A DNA stretch of 64,000 bases, taken from NCBI GenBank assembly GCA_947476405.1, contig CANJQG010000007.1, positions 1-64,000 on the forward strand, read 5' to 3'. Of the stretch, positions 25,509 through 32,011 are shown one piece after another. A model generated the notes under the pieces. The model was given only the letters and a program-made list of their open reading frames with translations. It was not told where the DNA came from and did not search any database. Each line of letters opens with the position of its first letter. Position 1 is the stretch's first letter. Source of the stretch: Thiotrichales bacterium (GTDB taxonomy: Bacteria > Pseudomonadota > Gammaproteobacteria > Francisellales > CACEW01). The translations under genes were made by a program, and so were the position numbers.

Positions 25509-26585
25509 GCGGATCACACAGAACAAAATCAGCAAGGGATAAAGCCAGTTTAAAATGGGTGAAGCCAGTGCGATGATTCTGTTAAAGCCCAATAAGGACA
25601 TGGCATACATGATGAGGAGCGTGGTCACCAGGCAGATGAATCTAGGTACTTTTCCGCGCCCAATAAAGCGATAGAAATAGTGGCTTGAGACCTCGGTTAA
25701 GGCTGATGCCGTCGCAATGCAGGTGAGTGCAATGCACAGGCCGACAAACCATTCGCCAGCCTGGCCAAAAATCAAAAATGAAATCGCGGAGACCATGGAT
25801 GCAGTGGGAACATTCTGCAGACCCTGAGCATGTAACCAGGCAGAGATCATGAATCCGGTATAAACCAAGGTCAGTAAAATGCCGCCGGTGAGACATGATT
25901 TTAAAGTGATTGCTGTGGCATGCGTTTTAAAATCAATGCCGTGTTTTTGACAGCGAGAGATAATGGCCTGATAAATAACGCCACCAAAGAAGAATGCCGC
26001 CAATAAATCCATCGTATTATAACCGCTTGAAAGGGCGTTACTGATTTGGTCAATTGCAGAAAGGGGCGTTGCGATGGCGTGTTGTCCTGTCCAGATTGCG
26101 CTGATAATCAATAAGACAAAAACCGTGATTTTAACCGGCCCTAATATTTTTCCTAATATTTCAGTGAGATGTGACTGTTTAAGCGTAATTAAAAACACAA
26201 TCAGAAAATAAAGTGCACTAAAAATAGCAGGGTGCTGTAGGGGGCCTGGCATCCAGTTTTGCATGGAGCCAAAAGTGACGGTTTCGGTTCGGGGTGTCGC
26301 AAATAAAGGGCCAATAATTAAAATTAAAAAAGTAATCACCAGAAATGCTAATGGCTTGCTGAGAGGTGAAAAAAATTTCCAATAATCCCCTTTAAACAAA
26401 GTGATCGTAAACACACCTAAAAAGGGCAATCCCACGCCAGCCAGAATAAAAGCCAGCCATACGCCAATTAGATGATGCCCTGCATGACTGCCTAACATGA
26501 GTGGAAATACTAAGTTTCCTGCGCCAAAAAACATTGCAAATAAAGCGATGCCATTGGTCAGTGCAATTTTATTTTCTTGTTTCAT
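25467..26585 (-). CDS. brnQ: Branched-chain amino acid:cation symporter (LIVCS, BrnQ family)
   Basis: Inner-membrane carrier for Leu, Ile and Val driven by sodium or proton gradient. The N-terminus ALFAMFFGAGNLVFPLMLG is the family hallmark, and hydrophobic helices continue to the end (about 11-12). At 372 residues it is shorter than E. coli BrnQ (439), with the deficit spread over loops. The gene is the last ordinary chromosomal gene before the mobile region. Confidence 0.9.
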   Translation of the reverse strand: MKQENKIALTNGIALFAMFFGAGNLVFPLMLGSHAGHHLIGVWLAFILAGVGLPFLGVFTITLFKGDYWKFFSPLSKPLAFLVITFLILIIGPLFATPRTETVTFGSMQNWMPGPLQHPAIFSALYFLIVFLITLKQSHLTEILGKILGPVKITVFVLLIISAIWTGQHAIATPLSAIDQISNALSSGYNTMDLLAAFFFGGVIYQAIISRCQKHGIDFKTHATAITLKSCLTGGILLTLVYTGFMISAWLHAQGLQNVPTASMVSAISFLIFGQAGEWFVGLCIALTCIATASALTEVSSHYFYRFIGRGKVPRFICLVTTLLIMYAMSLLGFNRIIALASPILNWLYPLLILFCVIRLLMNTLRRKSQRT

Positions 26586-26935
26586 TTTTGTCTTAAATGG
26601 CGGAGGGAAAGGGAGTCAGATTTTAGCCTACAAGCCTTATGTTTGCTTGTATTTTTTTGAGAGAGTGTCGAGGATGCCCCCAATAATGCCCCCAAAAAGT
26701 TTCGTCTAAAAGTAGTCTCGCGTTTTCTCCATGTCCTTTTTAAGAGTCCTTTGGTTTTTTAAACCAGATTCAGTTTACAATGCGCTGATTTTAAACGCAA
26801 GTGCTTGCTTTCTATAAAATGGGAATCGAACCAAAATCCTTAATTATGCACATAAACTCGCGCATGACCAGGCTCTTGCCCTGCTTGCAAAAAGACAGGA
26901 TAATAGGGGTAATCATTTTCAAATCACTGGGACTC
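26586..26935. other. Intergenic stretch at the left border of the mobile region
   Basis: About 350 bases lie between brnQ and the preferred start of the FinO/GIY-YIG gene. It holds two copies of ATGCCCCCAA, T-rich tracts (26740-26765) and a sequence resembling a tRNA T-arm on the minus strand (near 26813-26833) that does not fold as a tRNA. An in-frame GTG at 26801 would extend the next gene by 45 residues that look non-native. I see no other gene. Confidence 0.5.
26674..26695. repeat. Direct repeat ATGCCCCCAA x2, possible integrase arm-type site
   Basis: ATGCCCCCAA occurs at 26674-26683 and again at 26686-26695, period 12. Similar paired TGCCCCC motifs lie by the ends of many tyrosine-integrase elements, so this may mark an attachment region. 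No integrase gene is visible nearby, so the assignment is inference. Confidence 0.3.
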
Positions 26936-27628
26936 ATGGAATCTTCGAGCAATAATGCCGCCTTTAGTTCCTTCAAAGATTTACAGGCATTGAAAGAGTC
27001 ATTCAAAAAACCTGTGCAGACCAGCAAGAAAAAGCATCACTCCAATTTTGAAGAGGCCAAGCAGGTGTTGAAGCAATTGAAAAAGACTTATCCAGTGGTT
27101 TTCAATGCCAATAAACCTTTGCCATTGGCGCTTGGAGCTGCAAAAGAGATTGCAAAAAATCTGCCGGAACTTTCTGCCTCCGTGTTGAGATTAGCGTTGG
27201 CCATCTGGACGAAGCAAGAAATCTATTTGCAGGCAGTGATTGCGGGTGGTGATCGATACAATCTCGATGGCTCGGTTTCGGGTGCAGTCCAAGAAGCGGA
27301 GAAGGAATACAGTCAAAAAATGCTTGAAAGAAAGCAGGCAAAACTAGAAAATAAACCAGGCGAAAACTATTGGGTCTATATTCTCGAATGCAGCAATGGC
27401 GCTTTTTATACCGGATGGACAAACGATTTAGAAAAGCGTTATCGCGACCACTGCGAAGGCGGTGGGGCCAAATATACGCGCAGTTTTAAGCCTGTAAGAA
27501 TTGCTCAAAAATGGCAGTTTGGCTCGCAGTCCTTGGCAATGCAAGCGGAGGCGCAAATTAAGAAATTGGCTCTTAAAGACAAAAAGAAAATAATCGACAG
27601 TCCTTCGTTATTCACAATCGCACAATAA
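26936..27628 (+). CDS. FinO/ProQ RNA-chaperone domain fused to a GIY-YIG nuclease domain
   Basis: A 230-residue two-domain protein. Residues about 35-130 are a FinO/ProQ domain: LKKTYPVVFNANKPLPLALG, an ASVLRLALAIWTKQEIYLQAV helix pair (21 residues in all) and the RYNLDGSVSG turn that mirrors RVDLDG in ProQ. Residues about 152-225 are a GIY-YIG domain of the YhbQ/UPF0213 kind: VYILEC, YTGWTNDLEKRYRDH and the catalytic-type Glu in MQAEAQIKKL. The ATG at 26936 is chosen because family similarity starts after it; only a weak GGGA lies upstream. FinO proteins bind sRNA and control conjugation or competence; joining that to a nuclease suggests RNA-directed or RNA cleavage, which is inference. Confidence 0.85.
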   Translation: MESSSNNAAFSSFKDLQALKESFKKPVQTSKKKHHSNFEEAKQVLKQLKKTYPVVFNANKPLPLALGAAKEIAKNLPELSASVLRLALAIWTKQEIYLQAVIAGGDRYNLDGSVSGAVQEAEKEYSQKMLERKQAKLENKPGENYWVYILECSNGAFYTGWTNDLEKRYRDHCEGGGAKYTRSFKPVRIAQKWQFGSQSLAMQAEAQIKKLALKDKKKIIDSPSLFTIAQ

Positions 27629-27652
27629 CATAAAACAGCGTTTTTAAATATG

Positions 27653-27681
27653 TTGACTTGATGGGGCGGGTCTGCTAATGT
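27653..27681 (+). promoter_or_regulatory. Weak promoter sharing the ATGTTGAC motif
   Basis: TTGACT (27653-27658) and TAATGT at a 17-base spacer precede the gene at 27710. The -10 is poor, but the surrounding ATATGTTGAC is the same as at the two strong promoters near 28711 and 29433. Confidence 0.35.
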
Positions 27682-27709
27682 TTGCTTATTCAATGAAGGA
27701 GCGCGCACG

Positions 27710-28465
27710 ATGAGAATCACACTCAGGGCCAGGATAAGACATCCCGTAAAGTTTGAGTTTTATGATGACAGTAATAAAGTAATCGGTGTGCTCGACAGCC
27801 AAGAAGTGCGAGAGGTCAACACAATTAATGACGAAGATCGTTTCAAATTTGCAATGGTTACAGACAATTTAACAGCCTGTGAAGATCTGTTCAAATGTGG
27901 TTATGAAAATCTCGAAAAATTGCCATTTTATGTGCCCAAAGAATTTATGGATACATTGGGCGAGTTAGTTGTGGCTGCTCACAAAAAGAAAATCCCCTTC
28001 AAGCCTTCGCAAAAAATGCTTCGCGCGCTTTACCGCGAGGCCGAACGCTTGCGCGCGCAATTGCGCATAGAAGGCGAAGACATGCCGGATATTTTAAAAT
28101 ATAAGGAAATTTTCAAGCTTGAAGAAGATCCAAAAATGCAGGATCTCAAAGCAAGTTCTGGCGCTAAAATTATGGCGGCAATGCTACAAATTAACGGCCC
28201 TTTCTTCGATCAATTTAATGAGATTGCGGCGGCAAATTATGGAAAGATAAATCACAGTGTCAAAATACATCGCATTCAAGGTTACGCTCGCGGCCTTGAT
28301 GAGCCGAGCAATTGGGGCTGTGCTGTAGCGCTAGAAGTTTTAAAGAAAAATAAAATCGACGTGTTCAAATTGGGTATTGATGAGGCAGTCATCAAGGAGA
28401 TATGGCTCAAATCCAATAAGCAAGACGGTGAAGCCAGATTCAACGCGTTATTTAAAGGCGCATGA
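27710..28465 (+). CDS. Hypothetical protein of the mobile element
   Basis: A 251-residue soluble protein I do not recognise. It starts with a beta-rich part (ITLRARIRHPVKFEFYDDSNKVIGVLDSQ), then a charged helical part and a region with GAKIMAAMLQINGPFFDQF and WGCAVALEVLKKNKIDVF. No signal peptide, membrane helix or catalytic motif is visible. GGAG lies upstream of the ATG. Its end overlaps the next gene by four bases, and the shared promoter motif links it to the ardA group, so an early-transfer or maintenance role is possible. Confidence 0.6.
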   Translation: MRITLRARIRHPVKFEFYDDSNKVIGVLDSQEVREVNTINDEDRFKFAMVTDNLTACEDLFKCGYENLEKLPFYVPKEFMDTLGELVVAAHKKKIPFKPSQKMLRALYREAERLRAQLRIEGEDMPDILKYKEIFKLEEDPKMQDLKASSGAKIMAAMLQINGPFFDQFNEIAAANYGKINHSVKIHRIQGYARGLDEPSNWGCAVALEVLKKNKIDVFKLGIDEAVIKEIWLKSNKQDGEARFNALFKGA

Positions 28466-28692
28466 TGAGCGGGCTATCCCTGTTTGGTTTGTTTGCTGTT
28501 GGTGCAATGTTGATATGTTATGCGCTGGAGCATCGCAGTCATTGGTTTATTCTGGCCTTCGCTTTTGCCTGTGGCTTGGCGTCTATCTATGGGTTTCTTC
28601 AAGGTGCTTGGCCCTTCGGGCTGGTTGAAGCTGTGTGGGCATTGGTTGCCTTGCATAAATGGCATAAGAGTGTCAGTAAAAATAAACATTAA
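28462..28692 (+). CDS. Small membrane protein, unknown function
   Basis: A 76-residue protein with three hydrophobic stretches (LFGLFAVGAMLICYAL, WFILAFAFACGLASIYGFL, GLVEAVWALVALHKW) and a basic tail. The layout resembles a conserved family of small proteins with the GAWPFGLVEAVWA motif seen in other proteobacteria, whose function I do not know. The ATG overlaps the stop of the preceding gene (ATGA), implying coupled translation. Confidence 0.65.
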   Translation: MMSGLSLFGLFAVGAMLICYALEHRSHWFILAFAFACGLASIYGFLQGAWPFGLVEAVWALVALHKWHKSVSKNKH

Positions 28693-28710
28693 AAAACGTA
28701 TCTTTATATG

Positions 28711-28738
28711 TTGACATTGTAAGTTCACATGATATAAT
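28711..28738 (+). promoter_or_regulatory. Strong sigma-70 promoter of the 28809 gene
   Basis: TTGACA (28711-28716), a 16-base spacer and TATAAT (28733-28738) are both perfect consensus. The leader that follows includes the hairpin GCCCCGAAGGGGTAACAG (28775-28792) just before AAGGAG. Confidence 0.8.
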
Positions 28739-28774
28739 GGCTCTGTGATCTACTAAAAGGCCACAAAACACAAC

Positions 28775-28792
28775 GCCCCGAAGGGGTAACAG
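28775..28792 (+). promoter_or_regulatory. Hairpin leader element, copy 1
   Basis: CCCC-GAA-GGGG followed by GTAACAG. The same arrangement (CCCC-AAT-GGGG, TAACAG) lies in front of ardA at 29498-29515. In both copies the Shine-Dalgarno sequence is immediately downstream, so the hairpin may set initiation efficiency or mRNA stability. Confidence 0.5.
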
Positions 28793-28808
28793 CAAGGAGA
28801 GAGACATC

Positions 28809-29351
28809 ATGTCAACCGCAACATATTCAATCGCAAGTAGTAGTTTTAGCCAGTCCAAAAGCAAAGCCTGTTTTTTTATTTGCCGCAGCGGCCACCCGCA
28901 AGATGCCGCAAAGTATTTTCTAGCCATGCATAAGTGCGCCAATAAATGGGGCGGCTATGCTGAGCAATTTTTGCGGGCCAACGAGCTTGCAGAGTTCACC
29001 GATAATCATGAGGCCAATGATGATACTCAGTACAGATACACCCTTGAAGAAAATGGGGTTTTGACTGTTCATCAAGTCAGTTTTTATAAGCGGAAAAAGT
29101 GGGGGGTCCTGTTTGTTGGTATGTGGTACGATTTTATCAATGAGTTTTTAGCCCTCCCTTTTGAAGAGCGTCTATTTCAGTTTACAGATTCTGAGTTTCT
29201 TGCCACATACAAGGTGATGACCATAAAAGAGGCGATTAAAGCAGCATGCGAAAGCATTGACAATTATTTGCTCAAAGATGAGATCGGTGACTGCCTAATG
29301 AAGCATAGAAAGGAGTTCAATTCCCCTGATATAAAACAGCTATTTAAATAA
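28809..29351 (+). CDS. Hypothetical protein, possible leading-region gene
   Basis: A 180-residue soluble protein I do not recognise. Its first third contains RSGHPQDAAKYFLAMHKCANKWGGY and it is followed by an aromatic-rich middle and a helical C-terminus. It shares promoter type and leader hairpin with ardA, so co-expression early after transfer and an antirestriction or anti-SOS role are plausible but unproven. AAGGAG (28794-28799) is nine bases from the ATG. Confidence 0.6.
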   Translation: MSTATYSIASSSFSQSKSKACFFICRSGHPQDAAKYFLAMHKCANKWGGYAEQFLRANELAEFTDNHEANDDTQYRYTLEENGVLTVHQVSFYKRKKWGVLFVGMWYDFINEFLALPFEERLFQFTDSEFLATYKVMTIKEAIKAACESIDNYLLKDEIGDCLMKHRKEFNSPDIKQLFK

Positions 29352-29432
29352 AGAAAATCAGTTTATTAATATCTTTTTGAGAGTGTCTGATAAGTCGCTA
29401 ATAATTAACATAAAAAAGATTTACTTTTTATG

Positions 29433-29461
29433 TTGACATTGGCGCGCACCCTTGATATACT
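29433..29461 (+). promoter_or_regulatory. Strong sigma-70 promoter of ardA
   Basis: TTGACA (29433-29438), a 17-base spacer and TATACT (29456-29461). The upstream flank TTTTATGTTGAC is near-identical to that at 28711, suggesting a common regulator. Confidence 0.75.
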
Positions 29462-29497
29462 GATTTTGTAGCCTAATGAGAGGTTGCAAAAGCAAAA

Positions 29498-29515
29498 GCC
29501 CCAATGGGGTAACAG
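29498..29515 (+). promoter_or_regulatory. Hairpin leader element, copy 2
   Basis: GCCCCAATGGGGTAACAG, the counterpart of 28775-28792, ending at the GGAG of the ardA ribosome binding site. Confidence 0.5.
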
Positions 29516-29524
29516 GAGATGAAA

Positions 29525-30028
29525 ATGAGTGATATCAAAATTTATGTAGCAGACTTAGCCGCTTACAATAACGGCAAGCTTCACGGTGTTTGGATCGATG
29601 CAACCCAAGATGTTGACACCATCCAAGATCAAATCAATCAAATGTTAGCAAGTAGCCCTGAAATATCAGCAGAAGAGTGGTCAATCCATGGGTCGGAAGG
29701 TTTCGGTGAATATCGTTTAGGAAAGTCAACCAGCATCGAGACTGTCCACGAAATTGCAGAATTTATTGTAGAGCACGAAGACGTTGCACTTGCAGCCCTT
29801 CAATATTATAGTGACGTTAGCGAGGCCAAAGAAATGGTTGAAGATCACTATCACGGCTGCCATTATTCAGAAGAAGAATTTGCAGAACAGCTTTATGCTG
29901 ACTGTTATGAAATCCCCGAACACCTCCAGTATTACATCGATTATGAAAAGATAGCGCGTGACTTATTCATGGACGGCTATATTTCGATAGATGGCGAAGG
30001 TGGTCAAATTCACGTATTTTCAAACTAG
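29525..30028 (+). CDS. ardA: Antirestriction protein ArdA
   Basis: ArdA is an acidic DNA mimic that inhibits type I restriction enzymes when a mobile element enters a new cell. The family motifs IYVADLAAYNNGKLHGVWID (about 6-25), EEWSIHGSEGFGEY, and DHYHGCHYSEEEFAEQL with YYIDYEKIARDLFMDG near the end are all present; the 167-residue protein is strongly acidic. The ATG at 29525 is used because GGAG (29515-29518) overlaps the alternative ATG at 29519 and is correctly spaced from 29525. It is a hallmark of conjugative leading regions. Confidence 0.93.
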   Translation: MSDIKIYVADLAAYNNGKLHGVWIDATQDVDTIQDQINQMLASSPEISAEEWSIHGSEGFGEYRLGKSTSIETVHEIAEFIVEHEDVALAALQYYSDVSEAKEMVEDHYHGCHYSEEEFAEQLYADCYEIPEHLQYYIDYEKIARDLFMDGYISIDGEGGQIHVFSN

Positions 30029-30083
30029 AAAAACAAGGGCGGCTAAAGGCTGCCCGCACTCAATTAGAGCAAGGACAATGATC

Positions 30084-30518
30084 ATGACAATAGCAGCAGC
30101 AAACACTAAGCCAGGGGCCAACCCCAGCCTTAAAGCGCCCCAGGTATCCAAAGCAAAAATATTCGGCCTGAAGCAATGGGCAATGCTCAAATACTCTTTC
30201 TCAATTGAACGTGCCTTGATTCATATGATCACCGCAGCGGTATTATTCGGCTTGGCTTTATTTGTAAAAAACAGTCATGCAGTGGCAGGTGAAGGCTATA
30301 TTTACGCGTGGTTGCTTTTTGCAGCCGCAGGAGTGCAGGCCTTCAGGGCTTGCCTTCACAGCATGACCCCCGTGGTGATTTTATTTCTGATTGGCTTTGG
30401 GGGTCAGTACCTTTTGCAAAGTCATGTTGACATTCATCTTACGAAGGAATATTTGCAGACTATTGCGGGCGCTGGGGTAATTGGTCTTGTAGTTTGCTGC
30501 TACTACAGATTAAGATAG
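30084..30518 (+). CDS. Small multi-helix membrane protein, unknown
   Basis: A 144-residue protein with a polar, Pro/Ala-rich N-terminus and three to four hydrophobic helices (ALIHMITAAVLFGLALFV, YAWLLFAAAGVQAF, PVVILFLIGFGGQYLL, IAGAGVIGLVVCCYY). The ATG at 30084 fits AAGGA (30071-30075); an upstream reading would extend into ardA. It lies between ardA and the TraF-type peptidase, so a transfer-associated role is likely but not identified. Confidence 0.55.
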   Translation: MTIAAANTKPGANPSLKAPQVSKAKIFGLKQWAMLKYSFSIERALIHMITAAVLFGLALFVKNSHAVAGEGYIYAWLLFAAAGVQAFRACLHSMTPVVILFLIGFGGQYLLQSHVDIHLTKEYLQTIAGAGVIGLVVCCYYRLR

Positions 30519-30543
30519 AGGCTTATTCCAGAATCAGAACTCT

Positions 30544-31119
30544 ATGAACGCAGAAAACAAAAAAGGCAAAAAAATCGGGCGACTGTTTTTAAAGGCAGTC
30601 GTCATTTTGTTTCTGTTGATTCTGCTTGTCATCGCCTTGCTGGATATTTTTTCTGTGGCCGTGATATCGCTCGGCTATTATTTCAATTGGTCGTCATCAA
30701 TGCCCATCGGTTTATACAAGGTGAGCGCGCCAACCAGTTTAAACCGTGGTGATGATGTCGTGGTCTGCTTGCCGCAATCAGTGGGAAGCATCGGCCTAAA
30801 GCGCGGATATTTAAACCCTGGCAGCTGTCCAGGTGGATACAGCCCCATTATCAAAGAGCTCGCTGCCATGCCTGGCGATAACGTCACACTGACGCCTCAA
30901 TTAATTGTGGTGAATGGTCAGGTTTATGATGCGCCTCTACACAAGCAAGACACAGACGGGCTACCTCTTGAGAGTGTACCCAGAGGCATCAACTCTCAAA
31001 CGCCGGATTATTGGCTTTACGGCAAGGGTAGCCCTTCTGATTCTTGGGACTCACGCTATTGGGGAGGGGTAGGCCGAAGCAGCATTATTAAAAAGGCTGC
31101 TCCGGTACTGACCTATTAG
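30544..31119 (+). CDS. traF: TraF-type conjugative-transfer signal peptidase (S26 family)
   Basis: TraF-like S26C peptidases mature the conjugative pilin. The 191-residue protein has one N-terminal membrane helix (about 14-36), the Ser motif SSMPIGLY (catalytic Ser52), the Lys region IIKELAAMPGD (Lys103) and the C-terminal DSRYWG box. Its substrate pilin and the pilus genes are not in this window. No strong Shine-Dalgarno lies before the ATG. The 3' end converges with traD, overlapping by four bases. Confidence 0.85.
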   Translation: MNAENKKGKKIGRLFLKAVVILFLLILLVIALLDIFSVAVISLGYYFNWSSSMPIGLYKVSAPTSLNRGDDVVVCLPQSVGSIGLKRGYLNPGSCPGGYSPIIKELAAMPGDNVTLTPQLIVVNGQVYDAPLHKQDTDGLPLESVPRGINSQTPDYWLYGKGSPSDSWDSRYWGGVGRSSIIKKAAPVLTY

Positions 31120-31334
31120 GTTTTTAAAAACGCATTGATTCCCTTGGATTGAAAAAGCATCCGAGAGCCAGGCTCTCTCGCTAATTCCTCAACAATGGAA
31201 ATCAGCGCCCCTAATATCACATCTTTTGATTCACGATGTAGGCCTGATTTAATAATCAAGCCTCCATACTTAATCTTGAGGTGAGTTTTTGCGCGCTCCT
31301 GTTCATCACGTACCTTGCTATACTCTTTTTCCAT
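31116..31334 (-). CDS. traD: TraD-like relaxosome accessory protein (Ti/MOBQ type)
   Basis: A 72-residue basic-helical protein matching the small TraD that accompanies TraA relaxases of Ti-type transfer systems: RAKTHLKIKYGGLIIKSGLH followed by DVILGALISIVEEL. It is unrelated to the large F-plasmid coupling protein of the same name. It overlaps traC by 17 bases on the same strand and points away from traA, the arrangement seen in Ti-type DNA-processing loci. Confidence 0.7.
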   Translation of the reverse strand: MEKEYSKVRDEQERAKTHLKIKYGGLIIKSGLHRESKDVILGALISIVEELAREPGSRMLFQSKGINAFLKT

Positions 31335-31614
31335 TTTTGACAGCCTCCTTTTTAACAGTTTCAGGCTGTCCAGCTTCAGGACTTTTAGGCGGCCTCACAG
31401 AGATTTTTAGAAATTGCTCTCTTAAAAATCCAGTGTCATGGTCGCCGAGGTTGCATTCAAGGCAAAGTTTGCCGAGCTCATGAATCCGTTTTTTGACGGC
31501 TTGCTCATAAGCTTGGGCTGCGTGTTCAAGCGCGGCTTTGCGTTTTTGCATGATGAGGTGAGCATAAGAGGTTTTATTCTCTTCGCTGGTTTGGGTGTCG
31601 ATTTTATCGGACAT
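31318..31614 (-). CDS. traC: TraC-like relaxosome accessory protein (Ti/MOBQ type)
   Basis: A 98-residue helical protein starting MSDKIDTQTSEENKT. Its helix AEQAVKKRIHELGKLCLECNL-like region and the following FLREQFLKISVR match the TraC pattern of oriT-binding accessory proteins. The ATG at 31614 is preferred to the longest frame because GGAG is nine bases upstream of it. It is divergent from traA across the candidate oriT. Confidence 0.65.
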   Translation of the reverse strand: MSDKIDTQTSEENKTSYAHLIMQKRKAALEHAAQAYEQAVKKRIHELGKLCLECNLGDHDTGFLREQFLKISVRPPKSPEAGQPETVKKEAVKNGKRV

Positions 31615-32011
31615 AGTGATTATCTCCATCTTGTTTATACCAAGATAGAGGAACGTGTGCATTTTGGACTATACCACATTTAGTGGGTAAAAGTCAAATT
31701 TTCCTGAACGGTTTTCAGCAACGGATTTTAAACTAAATTTCAACATCAGGTGGGCTTTTAAAAAGTGCCATTTTTGAGGAATTGCAAAATCAAGCAATGA
31801 CGAGACTTACAAGCCTATTTACCCCCATTTGTAACAAAATAAGGATGCTTTTTTAAAAACCCCCTTGAACCTCTGCGAAAGGCGACTTTGCTCGCCTGTA
31901 GCTAAACTCACCCTCGCCTGGCAGGGTGCGCAATATACATTGCTTTCGAATGTGCTACATTTGCCATCCCGACTAAGTTTTTAATTAATTTTTTAAGCAA
32001 AGGAAGGTTGC
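31615..32011. other. Divergent traC-traA intergenic region
   Basis: About 400 bases between the preferred traC start and traA. It holds two hairpins and the candidate nick region (31880-31945) and, near its right end, AAAGGAAGG just before the traA ATG. No protein gene is seen. Its AT-rich right flank (TTTTTAATTAATTTTTT) and position agree with an origin of transfer. Confidence 0.6.
31880..31945. other. Candidate oriT with two hairpins and MOBQ-like nick region
   Basis: AGGCGA (31880-31885) pairs with TCGCCT (31892-31897), and CACCCT (31909-31914) with AGGGTG (31923-31928). The second hairpin is followed directly by CGCAATATACATTGC, which resembles the GGGCGCAATTATACG core of Ti/RSF1010-type oriTs. 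It lies between traC and traA, exactly where a MOBQ oriT is expected. Confidence 0.55.

Noticed and set aside
26813..26840. Sequence GGTTCGATTCC on the minus strand resembling a tRNA T-arm
   Set aside because: The flanking bases do not form the 5-base-pair T stem or an acceptor stem, so no tRNA or tRNA remnant can be supported.
26801..26935. N-terminal extension of the FinO-GIY-YIG protein from GTG 26801
   Set aside because: The 45 extra residues look unlike coding sequence for this family and no ribosome binding site supports the GTG.
30120..30330. Possible coupling protein or T4SS components in the 27.7-31.1 kb stretch
   Set aside because: None of the proteins there has a Walker motif or VirB/Trb signatures.
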